A DNA stretch of 46,866 nucleotides from an uncultured Bacteroidota bacterium (lineage in GTDB: Bacteria; Bacteroidota; Bacteroidia; Chitinophagales; Chitinophagaceae), in assembly GCA_903938445.1 (NCBI GenBank), contig CAJADG010000083.1, positions 1-46,866 on the forward strand, read 5' to 3'. The notes below the pieces were generated by a model. The model had not been told where the DNA came from. It was given only the letters and a program-made list of their open reading frames with translations, and searched no databases. Every line of letters starts with the position of its first letter. Positions within the stretch are counted from its first letter, which is position 1. This document shows positions 8,208-18,071 of the stretch, in pieces. Position numbers and translations under genes: made by a program.

Positions 8208-11200
8208 TTATCCTTTTTGTAAAACTGAAATCCTTAATTTATGGTCATTAATCTCGACATCTACCCCGTCTTCTAAAGATGGAACCCAGTCAATACCCAA
8301 TGCCAATATTTCGTCGCAAATATAATTGGAAAATTCATTAATAGCTTCCTTCAAATCTGCGTTATCCACAATTCGTAGTAAAATCTTGTCTGTTAGCTCA
8401 AAATTGGCCTCTTTTCTGATACTTTGGACCCTATTTATCAATTCTCGAGCATTTCCTTCCTTTATCAAGGCAGGACTTAGTGTAATATCTAAGGCAACAG
8501 TAAGTGCATTTTTAACTGCAACACTCCAACCTGGGATATCCTCGGCAATGATTTCGACCTCGGAAACCAATAATGGAATCAATTCACCTTCAATATCTAA
8601 GTTCAGGGTACCCTCTTTTTCTAACTGACTAATTTGAACCTGACTCAAACTTGAGATGACTGCAGATGCCTGCTTCATCTTTGTGCCCAACTTAGCACCC
8701 AATAGTTTAAAATTAGGCTTCAGCTTTTTACTAATCACTCCTTCTGTCTCGGTGATATAATTTATTTCTTTAACATTAACCTCGGCCAAAATCAATTCTT
8801 CCATTTGTTCAATGGCAGCTTTTTGTTTTGGATCTAACACAGGGATTAATATTTTTTGTAATGGCTGACGTACTTTAATATTTACTTTCTTACGAATAGA
8901 CAATACCAATGAACAAATATCTTGTGCCATTTGCATACGCTCTTCTAATGCAAGATCCATTTTAGTAGTATCCGCTTTTGGAAAATCTACATGGTGAATA
9001 GATGTTGCATTATGACGTTTTGTAATTCCATTTAAATTTCTAAATACTTGATCACAGAAGAAAGGCGCAATGGGTGCCATTAATCTTGTGATAGTTTCTA
9101 AACATTCATACAAGGTTTGGTAGGCTGCGATTTTATCGGCAGTATACGTTCCTTTCCAAAAACGACGACGACATAAACGCACATACCAGTTACTCAAATG
9201 CTCATCCACAAAGGTTTCTATCGCACGTCCAGCATTGGTTGGTTCAAAATCATCCATTGAAGTGGTAACAGTTTGTACCAAACTATGTAGAGAAGAAATA
9301 ATCCAACGATCAATTTCTGGACGATCTGCAACAGGAATATAATCTTGTTCAAATTCGAATCCATCTACATTCGCATACAAAACAAAAAATTGATAGGTAT
9401 TGTATAATGTACCAAAGAATTTTCTTTGCACTTCCTGTATACCTGATAAATCAAATTTCAAATTATCCCATGGCGATGCATTGGTTACCAAATACCATCT
9501 TGTTGCATCCGCTCCATATTTTTCTAAAGTCTCAAATGGATTCACCACATTACCCAAACGCTTACTCATTTTATTGCCGTTCTTATCTAATACCAACCCA
9601 TTACTCATCACGGCTTTGTAGGCAACACTATCAAATAGTAATACACCCAATGTATGTAAAGTATAAAACCATCCACGAGTTTGATCCACTCCTTCACAAA
9701 TAAAGTCGGCTGGGAAAGCTTCACCTTTGTCAATTAAATCTTTGTTCTCAAAAGGATAATGCCACTGTGCATACGGCATAGCACCTGAGTCAAACCAAAC
9801 ATCCACAAGGTCAGACACACGTTTCATTGGCTGACCAGAAGCACTTAATAATTCAATTTGATCCACAAATGGTTTATGTAAATCCACATCTAACTTGCCA
9901 TCTACAATTTGCAAATTCACTTCCTTGTTGAATCCTTTTTCTTTTGCAGCGATAAATAAGGTGGTTAATTCTTCGATGGATCCGACACAAATTTCTTCCG
10001 CTCCATCCTCGGTTCTCCAAATAGGCAATGGGGTTCCCCAATATCTACTACGTGATAAATTCCAATCTACCATGTTCTCTAACCAGTTGCCAAAACGACC
10101 CTCTCCTGTACTCTTTGGTTTCCAGTTAATGGTTTTATTTAATTCTACTAAACGATCCTTAACCGCTGTTGTTTTAATAAACCATGCATCTAATGGATAA
10201 TATAAAATGGGTTTATCCGTTCTCCAACAATGCGGATAATTGTGTTCGTATTTTTCTACTTTAAAAGCACGATTTTCTTTTTTCAATTTTACGCAGATGT
10301 CCACATTCACATCTACATAATCTTTTTCGTCTTTGTAATTTTTTACAAAACGACCACTGAATTCTCCAACGCCATCAACAAATTTTCCTTCTCTATCAAC
10401 CAGGGTAATGATACCTAAATTATTTTTTTGTCCTACCTTATAATCATCTGCACCAAATGCTGGTGAGGTGTGTACAATACCTGTACCATCTTCGGTAGTA
10501 ACGAAATCACCTAATATAATTTTAAAAGGATCTCCTTCAAATGTAGCAGGATTGTTTGCTTCAAATGGCATCAATTGCTCATAACGCAAATCATTCAATT
10601 GAGTACCCTTGAATTCTGCAAGTATTTTCCAAGGAACTATTTTGTCGCCCTCAGCAAATGTTTCTAATGCTAAACCTTCTTCTTTGAAATACTTTGATAC
10701 TAAGGCCTTCGCTAATACCACATTCACTGGCAGTGCAGTGTATGGATTGTAAGTAGCCACTAATACATAATCAATATTTGGGCCAACCGTTAAACCTAAG
10801 TTGGAAGGCAATGTCCATGGAGTTGTAGTCCATGCCATATAATACACATCCTGATTATTTTTATTGTTTGCAGCAGCATCAAATAAAAATTGTGATGCGC
10901 TGGATGGTATTGCTTTAAACATGACCACTGCTGAAGTATCTTTTACATCCTTATAAGTTCCTGGTTGATTTAATTCGTGTGAACTTAATCCAGTTCCAGC
11001 TGCTGGTGAATAGGGTTGAATACTTACACTTTGATATAAGTATCCTTTTTTATAAAGTGTACTTAAAATCCACCAAAGTGTTTCAATATAATTATTTTCA
11101 AAAGTGATATAGGGATTATTTAAATCCACCCAGTATCCCATTTTATTCGTGATATCATCCCACTCTTTCTTGTATCTTAAAACAGCTTCACGACATTTTT

Positions 11201-11558
11201 TATTATACTCTTCGACCGTGATTTTTTTACCAATATCTTCCTTTGTAATTCCCAATTCTTTTTCAACACCCAATTCTACAGGTAAACCATGGGTATCCCA
11301 TCCGCCTTTTCTTTTAACCTGAAAACCTTGCATCGTTTTATAACGACACATCATATCTTTTAAAGTTCTTGAAATAACGTGGTGAATACCTGGCATTCCA
11401 TTGGCACTTGGTGGTCCTTCATAAAACACAAATGGGGTTTTGCCCTCACGTAAACTAACGGATTGCTCAAATGCTTGTTCTTTTTTCCAAGCTGCTAATA
11501 TTTCTGCCTCAATAGTGGGCAGATGTAAGCCATTAAATTCTGGATATTGGTTGCTCAT
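8208..11558 (-). CDS. ileS: Isoleucyl-tRNA synthetase
   Basis: This class I synthetase charges tRNA-Ile with isoleucine. It is 1,116 residues, the long eukaryote-like form common in Bacteroidota. The HIGH-type motif is GMPGIHHV (near residue 55), and KMSKRLGN lies about two thirds along the chain. The editing (CP1) domain contains TTTPWTLPSNLGL and the mid-domain GVDQTRGWFYTLHTL. The anticodon-binding and C-terminal domains are complete. The start follows lspA by about 90 bases in the same direction, and the DksA-like gene follows after two bases, giving an lspA-ileS-dksA-like operon. Confidence 0.97.
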   Translation of the reverse strand: MSNQYPEFNGLHLPTIEAEILAAWKKEQAFEQSVSLREGKTPFVFYEGPPSANGMPGIHHVISRTLKDMMCRYKTMQGFQVKRKGGWDTHGLPVELGVEKELGITKEDIGKKITVEEYNKKCREAVLRYKKEWDDITNKMGYWVDLNNPYITFENNYIETLWWILSTLYKKGYLYQSVSIQPYSPAAGTGLSSHELNQPGTYKDVKDTSAVVMFKAIPSSASQFLFDAAANNKNNQDVYYMAWTTTPWTLPSNLGLTVGPNIDYVLVATYNPYTALPVNVVLAKALVSKYFKEEGLALETFAEGDKIVPWKILAEFKGTQLNDLRYEQLMPFEANNPATFEGDPFKIILGDFVTTEDGTGIVHTSPAFGADDYKVGQKNNLGIITLVDREGKFVDGVGEFSGRFVKNYKDEKDYVDVNVDICVKLKKENRAFKVEKYEHNYPHCWRTDKPILYYPLDAWFIKTTAVKDRLVELNKTINWKPKSTGEGRFGNWLENMVDWNLSRSRYWGTPLPIWRTEDGAEEICVGSIEELTTLFIAAKEKGFNKEVNLQIVDGKLDVDLHKPFVDQIELLSASGQPMKRVSDLVDVWFDSGAMPYAQWHYPFENKDLIDKGEAFPADFICEGVDQTRGWFYTLHTLGVLLFDSVAYKAVMSNGLVLDKNGNKMSKRLGNVVNPFETLEKYGADATRWYLVTNASPWDNLKFDLSGIQEVQRKFFGTLYNTYQFFVLYANVDGFEFEQDYIPVADRPEIDRWIISSLHSLVQTVTTSMDDFEPTNAGRAIETFVDEHLSNWYVRLCRRRFWKGTYTADKIAAYQTLYECLETITRLMAPIAPFFCDQVFRNLNGITKRHNATSIHHVDFPKADTTKMDLALEERMQMAQDICSLVLSIRKKVNIKVRQPLQKILIPVLDPKQKAAIEQMEELILAEVNVKEINYITETEGVISKKLKPNFKLLGAKLGTKMKQASAVISSLSQVQISQLEKEGTLNLDIEGELIPLLVSEVEIIAEDIPGWSVAVKNALTVALDITLSPALIKEGNARELINRVQSIRKEANFELTDKILLRIVDNADLKEAINEFSNYICDEILALGIDWVPSLEDGVDVEINDHKLRISVLQKG

Positions 11559-11650
11559 AAAACGCTTGTCGTAGCTGATTTTTAGGGCACGAAGGTACGA
11601 AATTGCATGGTAAATAGCAACCCAGAAATAAGCCTAGCAAAGGTATTTGA

Positions 11651-12307
11651 CTACTGCTCAGCCTCAGTTTCGGGCAATGTTTCCTGATTTTCGGAGTTGT
11701 CTCCAAAAAACCTGCCTTGAAAAACAAATAAAGCAATTACGCCAGTACTAATTGCGGCATCTGCAAAATTGAAAACAGGTCGGAAAAATTCAAATTCCTC
11801 CCCTCCCCAAAATGGGAACCAAGCTGGGAAATGTGCATTACGAATGATGGGGAAATAGAACATGTCAACCACTTTACCATGTAGTAATGGTGCATATCCT
11901 CCAGTTTGTGGAAATAGTACGGCTACCTGTGAAGTAAAAGGAACACTTTGTTCAAATATGATACCGTAAAATAAACTGTCAATTAAATTACCAACCGCAC
12001 CAGCAAAAATCAATGAAGCACATATAATAAATCCATTGTGGTATTTTTTTTCAATAAAACCCTTAATCAAGAAAACACCCCAGATAACCGCAACCAATCT
12101 AAATAAGGTTAAAATGATTTTACCAAAGCCGCCGCCAAACTTTAAGCCCCAGGCCATTCCCTCATTTTCAACAAAATGAAGTCTTGCCCAATCCCCAATC
12201 ATGGCATGCTCCTCGCCAATGTAAAAATGAAGTTTGATATAAAACTTGATGGCTTGATCTATAAATAATATTAGTAGAATTAATGCAATTACCTTTTTTC
12301 CGTTCAT
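11651..12307 (-). CDS. lspA: Lipoprotein signal peptidase (signal peptidase II)
   Basis: LspA is the inner-membrane aspartyl protease that cleaves prolipoproteins before the lipidated cysteine. The 218-residue protein is longer than E. coli LspA because of a periplasmic insertion (about 113-175), which is usual in this phylum. The catalytic aspartates are D110 in GNLID and D183 in FNFADAAIS. Four membrane segments are visible. Its many presumed substrates include the VCBS lipoproteins and SusD in this window. It has its own promoter-like motif in the gap after terC. Confidence 0.95.
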   Translation of the reverse strand: MNGKKVIALILLILFIDQAIKFYIKLHFYIGEEHAMIGDWARLHFVENEGMAWGLKFGGGFGKIILTLFRLVAVIWGVFLIKGFIEKKYHNGFIICASLIFAGAVGNLIDSLFYGIIFEQSVPFTSQVAVLFPQTGGYAPLLHGKVVDMFYFPIIRNAHFPAWFPFWGGEEFEFFRPVFNFADAAISTGVIALFVFQGRFFGDNSENQETLPETEAEQ

Positions 12308-12326
12308 GCGATTTTATTAATTATTT

Positions 12327-12334
12327 CAAAGATA
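12327..12334 (-). promoter_or_regulatory. Putative -7 element of lspA-ileS-dksA-like operon
   Basis: The minus strand reads TATCTTTG, an exact TAnnTTTG match, 20 bases before the lspA ATG and between the terC stop and lspA. Confidence 0.5.
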
Positions 12335-12346
12335 AGTTAGGATTTT

Positions 12347-13300
12347 TTATTCCTTTGTTAATTTTTGTTTGTTTTTGAAAACAGAATATATAATAGAACC
12401 TGTAATACAAAACACGATCACCAATAATGAAATCAGCACTTGAACACTTGAATCTTTAATCAAAAGATGAATATAGTGTTCGCCAAGCATTTTTACTCCT
12501 ATAAAAATGAGCACAATGGCAATACCTTGTTGTAAATACTGGAATTCTTTTACAGCTCCTTTTAACAAAAAGAATAACGATCTTAATCCTAGTACCGCAA
12601 AAATATTGGAAGTATATATTACTAAACTGTTTTGTGAAATTCCCATTACTGCAGGAATGGAATCCAATGCAAATACAATGTCAATAGATGCTAACAATAC
12701 CACCACAACAAACAAACTTGTGTATACTGGTTTATTGTTATGGTCTCTTATAACAAACTTTCCATCACCATCGGTGCTACCGATGGGTAAAATCTTTTTT
12801 AGAAACTTATAAATTTTAGACTCATGTGGATCAAAATGATCTGACTCTTTTGCAACAAACATTTTATACCCCGTGTACACTAAAAACAAGCCAAATATAT
12901 ATAGTACCCACGCAAACTTGGATACTAGTGCAACACCGAGGGTGATAAAAATAATTCTAAATACAATAGCCGCCAATATTCCAATTAATAATACTCTTGG
13001 GTAATTTTTTTCTTTTACCTTAAAGGCATCGAAAATTAAAATGAAGACAAAAATATTATCTACGCTTAAACTCCACTCCATTAAGTAGCCACTTAAATAT
13101 TCAAGTCCAATTTTTTGTCCTTCTTCAAACCACAAAAAAGCAAAAAAAGCAAAGGCCAATAATATCCAGAAAAAAGTTTGATTCATTGCTTTCGAAATAG
13201 TCATTACACTTCCTTTTTTACTCAAAAAACCAAGATCAAGTATTAAAGCGAGTAAAATAACGATTCCAAAAACGGTATAAACTAATTGGTCTGTACTCAT
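12347..13300 (-). CDS. TerC-family integral membrane protein
   Basis: A 317-residue TerC/Alx-type protein with about eight or nine membrane helices. The family signatures are visible: EWSLSVDNIFVFILIF (near residue 75) and ASIDIVFALDSIPAVMGI (near residue 205), whose acidic residues are thought to bind metal. Members are linked to manganese export, often at the site of protein secretion, and to tellurite resistance in some operons. No other ter genes are nearby, so tellurite resistance should not be assumed. The start follows the gldFG stop by nine bases, implying one transcript. Confidence 0.9.
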   Translation of the reverse strand: MSTDQLVYTVFGIVILLALILDLGFLSKKGSVMTISKAMNQTFFWILLAFAFFAFLWFEEGQKIGLEYLSGYLMEWSLSVDNIFVFILIFDAFKVKEKNYPRVLLIGILAAIVFRIIFITLGVALVSKFAWVLYIFGLFLVYTGYKMFVAKESDHFDPHESKIYKFLKKILPIGSTDGDGKFVIRDHNNKPVYTSLFVVVVLLASIDIVFALDSIPAVMGISQNSLVIYTSNIFAVLGLRSLFFLLKGAVKEFQYLQQGIAIVLIFIGVKMLGEHYIHLLIKDSSVQVLISLLVIVFCITGSIIYSVFKNKQKLTKE

Positions 13301-13309
13301 GAAATAATT

Positions 13310-15775
13310 TTAAATATTTATTGCTATCGCATATTGTTTTTTACGCAATCTTGTAAATATAACAAAGAACAAAGCTAGTATAAATAATGGTCCTAAAACT
13401 ATTGCCAACTGCCAATAAAGTCGAGCATTTTCCAATTTTTGCTTATCTAAAAGTCTTAAAACAATTGTTTTATTTCTACTGTCCAATAAATCGGCTGGTT
13501 CATTCAAATAAGAGATTGCATTAAGATAAAAGCTTTTATTGGCAAACTGAAATTCATCATAAGGCAACATTCCCATTGTCATAGGTGCCATCTCGCCTTG
13601 CTCGTTTCTTGCCAATTTATTGGTAAGAATGTCGGCATCTGCAATTATAATTTGCTTTGAAGAAGCGTTCCCTTTGCCACTAAACTCCCTTCCTGTATTT
13701 AATTTAATACTATCCTGCAAGGCCTGCGTAATGCGATTGGCATAAAGGGAGGAAAAATTGCCTTCCAATAATACTGCAACGGGCACTTTACTTTTATTAA
13801 ATGATTTGAATTCAGACTCGTCTTTCACTCTATTTAAACTCACTAAATTGGGGGTGGTTATAAATCTTGAATTGGTATCGGTACTAAGTAATATCGTTTT
13901 TTGAATACCCTTTGTTGCAATGGTATCAATGCTGGAAGGGAATAAAGACAATACTCGATCCATATTTTGTGTAATGGCTATATTTTCATTGCCATACAAA
14001 AAAGGATAGTAAGGCCAAGGCAATCTTCGAATCATAGGAGATCCATCCGCTTGCTTCCCAACAACAATAGGAAGTTTTGAACAGTTTAAGTCCTGCAATA
14101 GATTGGAATTGATCCTCACCCCATATTTAAAAAACAGATCATCCAAACCAAGTCCTCGATCGTATGCTACATAAGACCCATCGGTTTTTTGAAGGCTATC
14201 ATATTCGGCGTATAATTTATCAATTGCCCAGATAATATTACCTCCAGACATAACATACTGATCAAGTTTTAATTTATCTAAATCAGTAAAAGTCTTTGTT
14301 GGCTTTACTATCACAAGTGTTTTTATTTTGGTAGCATCAGGAAATCCTTTCTTTAAATCGAATACAGATAAACGATATTGATTTTTAATGGATGCTCCAA
14401 TATCATTCACAGTTAAATCAACCGGCTCTCCATTGCCAATCAAGTAACTTACTTGAGGAATTGTAGGTCGATTTAATAAATAAATGGCTTGTACAAATTT
14501 ATATTCTAACAGTGCCTCAGCCGCATTGGCACTCGCTTCTACATCCTCGGTAGGAATATCTTTTACAACACTATACGGCTTGAAGAATTTTTTACTTGAA
14601 CGCAAGTCAATGGCATAAGGTTTCATTCCCTCAACTTCTACAACCGCTCCAGGTATAATTAATTGATCCACTCGCTTATCCGATGCGTCATTTGATTGCT
14701 GTACACGTTCAATGGGCACTCCAAGTTTTGACAAACTATCATAAAATTGATATAAGGCCGTGTCTTGATACATTTTATTGGGCAGTTCTATTTGCCAATC
14801 GATATGCTGAGGATTGATTTGTTTTAAATGACTTAAAAGTGAGATAGTAGATTGAGCTATTTTTTTGTAATAAGCTGGGATGTCGCCGCCTAAGTACAAA
14901 TGAATTTTTACTGGAGCTAACACTTCCTTGATTATCTCTTTGGAATTTGCACTTATGGTATACCTACTATCTTTTGTTAAATCTAACTGCGCTGTAAAAA
15001 TACTTGCAGCATAATTGATCACTAAAATGGAGACTAAAATAATTGCATAACGAACTTTGCCTTTGATTTGCTCAACCGTGCCGGCTAAAAACAAAAGAAT
15101 AAAGGATAAAAAATAGATGATATCACCAACAGCAATAACGCCCTTGCTCATATTTTGATAATGATAAGAGAGCCCTAGTTGTTGAATATAATAATCAAAC
15201 CCATTTTTAAAAATAGAAGTTGCGCTTATCCAATCAAATCCTTTGAACAATAAAATTGAAATGGCAATAGATGATAATAAAGCAATAATTGGATTTTTAG
15301 TGGTGCTACTCGCAAATACACCAACAATTGTGTATACCGCAGCTAAACAAATTAATCCAATATAGGACCCAAACGTTGCACCCCAATCCAAGCCACCTAC
15401 TGCACTTAAATTATCAATGGCAACTGCATAAAATAAGGTGGGTATAATCGCCGCAACCACAATAAGTAGGGCACCCATATATTTTGAAACAGCTAATTGA
15501 GCAGTTGGAATGGGAAGTGTTTTTAAAATTTCATAAGTGCCTTGTTTATACTCTTCCGAAAAAATACGCATTGTAATAGCAGGTACAAGCAATAATAAAA
15601 ACCAGGGAGCAAAATCAAAATAGGCCTGCAAGGAAGCATAGCCAAAATCAAAAATATTATAATTGGGTAAAACAAATAAAAACAAGCCATTAATCAATAA
15701 GTAAAACCCGATGATTAAATAACCAGTTAAACCGCTAAAGTATTGCGACCACTCTTTTTTACATATTGCCCACAT
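13310..15775 (-). CDS. GldF-GldG fusion (gliding-type ABC permease plus auxiliary domain)
   Basis: The 821-residue protein fuses two proteins that are separate in Flavobacterium. Residues 1 to about 240 are a six-helix GldF-like ABC permease, beginning MWAICKKEWSQYFSGLTGYL. Residues about 245-790 are the GldG-like extracytoplasmic domain, followed by a C-terminal membrane helix (about 788-810). With the ATPase GldA the complex is associated with gliding motility and type IX secretion, although its exact job is unsettled. No gldA is present in the window. Its promoter-like TAGCTTTG lies five bases before the ATG, so the transcript may start at or near the start codon. Confidence 0.88.
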   Translation of the reverse strand: MWAICKKEWSQYFSGLTGYLIIGFYLLINGLFLFVLPNYNIFDFGYASLQAYFDFAPWFLLLLVPAITMRIFSEEYKQGTYEILKTLPIPTAQLAVSKYMGALLIVVAAIIPTLFYAVAIDNLSAVGGLDWGATFGSYIGLICLAAVYTIVGVFASSTTKNPIIALLSSIAISILLFKGFDWISATSIFKNGFDYYIQQLGLSYHYQNMSKGVIAVGDIIYFLSFILLFLAGTVEQIKGKVRYAIILVSILVINYAASIFTAQLDLTKDSRYTISANSKEIIKEVLAPVKIHLYLGGDIPAYYKKIAQSTISLLSHLKQINPQHIDWQIELPNKMYQDTALYQFYDSLSKLGVPIERVQQSNDASDKRVDQLIIPGAVVEVEGMKPYAIDLRSSKKFFKPYSVVKDIPTEDVEASANAAEALLEYKFVQAIYLLNRPTIPQVSYLIGNGEPVDLTVNDIGASIKNQYRLSVFDLKKGFPDATKIKTLVIVKPTKTFTDLDKLKLDQYVMSGGNIIWAIDKLYAEYDSLQKTDGSYVAYDRGLGLDDLFFKYGVRINSNLLQDLNCSKLPIVVGKQADGSPMIRRLPWPYYPFLYGNENIAITQNMDRVLSLFPSSIDTIATKGIQKTILLSTDTNSRFITTPNLVSLNRVKDESEFKSFNKSKVPVAVLLEGNFSSLYANRITQALQDSIKLNTGREFSGKGNASSKQIIIADADILTNKLARNEQGEMAPMTMGMLPYDEFQFANKSFYLNAISYLNEPADLLDSRNKTIVLRLLDKQKLENARLYWQLAIVLGPLFILALFFVIFTRLRKKQYAIAINI

Positions 15776-15780
15776 AAGTT

Positions 15781-15788
15781 CAAAGCTA
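15781..15788 (-). promoter_or_regulatory. Putative -7 element abutting gldFG start
   Basis: The minus strand reads TAGCTTTG, an exact match, ending six bases before the A of the ATG. Normal spacing from this element to the transcription start would give a leaderless or nearly leaderless mRNA. Confidence 0.4.
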
Positions 15789-15845
15789 CGGAATTAATAA
15801 TTTGGGTGCTTTATAGGATTTAAAAATATAACGGATTTAAAAGCA

Positions 15846-15873
15846 AAATGCCCTAGATTAACTAGGGCATTTG
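15846..15873 (-). terminator. Intrinsic terminator of the isc operon
   Basis: ATGCCCTAG (15848-15856) pairs with CTAGGGCAT (15862-15870) around a five-base loop. On the minus strand it is followed by TTTTGCTTTT. It lies just past the iscA-type gene stop. Confidence 0.8.
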
Positions 15874-15898
15874 TTATATAAATTATTTTAAAGAGGCA

Positions 15899-16252
15899 TT
15901 ACACCGCAAAACTTTCACCACAACCACAACTACGACTTGCATTGGGATTGTTAAAGTAAAAGCCCTTGCCGTTTAAGCCATCCGAAAAATCCAATTCAGT
16001 GTTTACTAAATAAAGAAAGCTTTTCAAATCAGTTACTACTTTTACGCCATTGTCCTCAAACACTTGGTCCATGGGTTTGATTTCGTTGTCAAAGTCAAGT
16101 TTATAACTTAAACCAGAGCAACCACCTCCAACCACGCCCACTCTTAAAAAGTAGGATTGATCGTTGGCAATATCAGCATCTTGCATAAGTTGAACCACTT
16201 TTGCCTTTGCCTTTTCGCTCACTAAAATAGTATTTTCTGCTACTGTACTCAT
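15899..16252 (-). CDS. HesB/IscA-family A-type iron-sulfur carrier
   Basis: This small protein accepts Fe-S clusters from the IscU scaffold and delivers them to target proteins. The conserved cysteines are in GGGCSGLSY and the C-terminal SCGCGESF. The reading frame opens at a TTG (16261), but the ATG at 16252 (MSTVAEN) is the better start; it gives 117 residues and begins seven bases after the iscU stop. It is the last gene of the iscS-iscU-iscA operon and is followed by a terminator. IscA, ErpA and SufA subtypes cannot be separated by eye. Confidence 0.92.
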   Translation of the reverse strand: MSTVAENTILVSEKAKAKVVQLMQDADIANDQSYFLRVGVVGGGCSGLSYKLDFDNEIKPMDQVFEDNGVKVVTDLKSFLYLVNTELDFSDGLNGKGFYFNNPNASRSCGCGESFAV

Positions 16253-16261
16253 TCCTTTCAA

Positions 16262-16678
16262 TTAGTGGATACGCTCTTCAAAAACTAATTCGTCTAAACC
16301 ATTCTTTTTGCGGTAATCATTGATAGCAGACTTAATAGCATCTTCTGCTAAAACTGAACAGTGAATTTTTACTGGAGGTAAATTTAATTCCTCTACTAAA
16401 TCCATATTATCAATTTTAACTGCTTCGTCTACAGACTTTCCTTTTAACCACTCAGTTGCTAAAGAACTAGAAGCGATTGCAGAACCACAACCAAATGTTT
16501 TGAATTTTGCATCAGTGATAATACCTGTTGCTTCGTCCACTTGAATTTGCAAACGCATAACGTCTCCACACTCTGGTGCACCTACTAAACCGGTACCAAC
16601 ACTCTTAGATGCTTTATCTAATGTTCCTACGTTTTTAGGATTAGAATAATGATCAATTACTTTATCTGAATATGCCAT
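16262..16678 (-). CDS. iscU: Iron-sulfur cluster scaffold IscU
   Basis: IscU is the scaffold on which Fe-S clusters are built from sulfur supplied by IscS. At 138 residues it has the three ligand cysteines in the expected contexts: C37 in ECGDV, C64 in FGCGSA and C107 in HCSVLAEDA. D39 and H106 are also present. It starts MAYSDKVIDHYSNPKNVG, which is typical of IscU and unlike SufU. It sits between iscS (68 bases upstream) and the A-type carrier. Confidence 0.96.
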   Translation of the reverse strand: MAYSDKVIDHYSNPKNVGTLDKASKSVGTGLVGAPECGDVMRLQIQVDEATGIITDAKFKTFGCGSAIASSSLATEWLKGKSVDEAVKIDNMDLVEELNLPPVKIHCSVLAEDAIKSAINDYRKKNGLDELVFEERIH

Positions 16679-16746
16679 TGTTGTATGTTTTAAATGTTTT
16701 TAAAATTATTATTTCGAAAATCGAATTGGGTTAGCCTCAAGAAATA

Positions 16747-17964
16747 TTAGTGATGTGCCCATTGAATAGAATCAATATCTACACCCTCTTTAAACATTTC
16801 CCAAAGTGGACTCATCTCTCTCAATTTTAAAACGGTATCTGTTACTGCTTTAATAGTGAAATCAATTTGCTCTTCGGTAGTGTAACGACCTAATCCAAAT
16901 CTTAAAGAACTATGAGCTAAATCGTCACCTAAACCTAATGCTTTTAATACATAGCTAGGCTCTAGAGATGCAGATGTACAAGCCGATCCAGAAGACAATG
17001 CAATGTCTTTGTTAAAGCCCATCATCAAACCTTCACCCTCTACATATTTGAAAGAAATATTACTTACATGTGGTAAACGGTGCGCTGGATTTCCATTTAC
17101 ATAAGACTCGTCGATTTGCTTTAATGCATTCTCTAACTTATCTCTTAATTTAGAAATTCTTTCTGTATCCGCAGCCATATCTGTTCTTGCAATTTCGGCA
17201 GCTTTACCAAAACCAACAATACCAGGTACGTTTAAAGTACCGCTACGCATTCCTCTTTCGTGGCCACCGCCATCCATTTGTGCAGTTACTTTTACACGTG
17301 GATTTTTACGACGCACATACAATGCACCAACGCCCTTAGGACCGTACATTTTATGCGCAGTAAATGCCATGATATCAATACCATCCGCAATTACATCCAC
17401 AGGAATTTTACCTACAGCTTGTACACCGTCTGTGAAAAATAATGCACCATGCTTTTTAGCAATTGCTGCAATTTCTTTCACTGGTTGTACAACACCAATT
17501 TCATTATTTGCATACATGATAGCCACTAAAATAGTAGTAGGCTTCATAGCAGCTTCTAAAGCTTTTAAATCTATTAAACCATCTGGTTGAACGTCTAAAT
17601 AAGTTACTTCTGCCCCTAATTTTTCTAAGTGCTTACAAGTATCTAAAACCGCTTTATGCTCTGTTGTACAAGTGATAATATGATTACCCTTGCTTGCATA
17701 CATTTCGTACACCCCTTTGATCGCTAAATTATCCCCCTCAGTAGCTCCTGAAGTAAAAATGATTTCTTTTGGATCAGCACCAATTAATTGAGCTACTTGC
17801 TCACGCGCATAATCTACTGCTTCTTCGGCATGCCATCCAAATGAGTGGTTTCTACTAGCTGCGTTTCCGAAATTTTCGGTAAAATAAGGAATCATCGCCT
17901 CCAACACCCTTGGATCCATTGGGGTAGTTGCGTTATGATCAAGATAAATAGGTAATTTTAACAT
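16747..17964 (-). CDS. iscS: Cysteine desulfurase IscS
   Basis: IscS is a PLP enzyme that removes sulfur from cysteine and passes it as persulfide to IscU. The 405-residue length fits. The PLP lysine is K205 in [10 protein letters not shown], and the persulfide cysteine is C329 in [14 protein letters not shown], the long flexible loop of group I enzymes. The N-terminus has [14 protein letters not shown]. It is the first gene of a three-gene operon with a -7 motif upstream. No iscR, hscA, hscB or fdx gene is attached. Confidence 0.96.
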   Translation of the reverse strand: MLKLPIYLDHNATTPMDPRVLEAMIPYFTENFGNAASRNHSFGWHAEEAVDYAREQVAQLIGADPKEIIFTSGATEGDNLAIKGVYEMYASKGNHIITCTTEHKAVLDTCKHLEKLGAEVTYLDVQPDGLIDLKALEAAMKPTTILVAIMYANNEIGVVQPVKEIAAIAKKHGALFFTDGVQAVGKIPVDVIADGIDIMAFTAHKMYGPKGVGALYVRRKNPRVKVTAQMDGGGHERGMRSGTLNVPGIVGFGKAAEIARTDMAADTERISKLRDKLENALKQIDESYVNGNPAHRLPHVSNISFKYVEGEGLMMGFNKDIALSSGSACTSASLEPSYVLKALGLGDDLAHSSLRFGLGRYTTEEQIDFTIKAVTDTVLKLREMSPLWEMFKEGVDIDSIQWAHH

Positions 17965-17988
17965 GTCTGTGTTTGATTTTTCAGACTA

Positions 17989-17996
17989 CAAAAGTA
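17989..17996 (-). promoter_or_regulatory. Putative -7 element of isc operon
   Basis: The minus strand reads TACTTTTG, matching TAnnTTTG, 24 bases before the iscS ATG. Confidence 0.45.
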
Positions 17997-18006
17997 AAGC
18001 TTAGGC

Positions 18007-18034
18007 TTGGATTAATATGATTTCGTTAGCTTTG
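18007..18034 (+). promoter_or_regulatory. Putative promoter of methylmalonyl-CoA epimerase
   Basis: TTG at 18007-18009 and TAGCTTTG at 18027-18034 are spaced by 17 bases, resembling the Bacteroidota -33/-7 pair. The ATG is at 18072. It is divergent from the isc promoter in the same 107-bp spacer. Confidence 0.5.
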
Positions 18035-18071
18035 AAGGGCATTTTTTTCCCAATTCGTAAAACAAACCAAA

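Noticed and set aside
7640..8251. Long Ala/Gly/Phe-rich plus-strand open frame
   Set aside because: It is the antisense of the Ala/Lys/Pro tail repeat; low-complexity codons leave no stops. It has no promoter or conserved features.
12347..13300. Tellurite resistance locus
   Set aside because: Only a TerC-family protein is present; other ter genes are missing and the family is broadly linked to metal handling.
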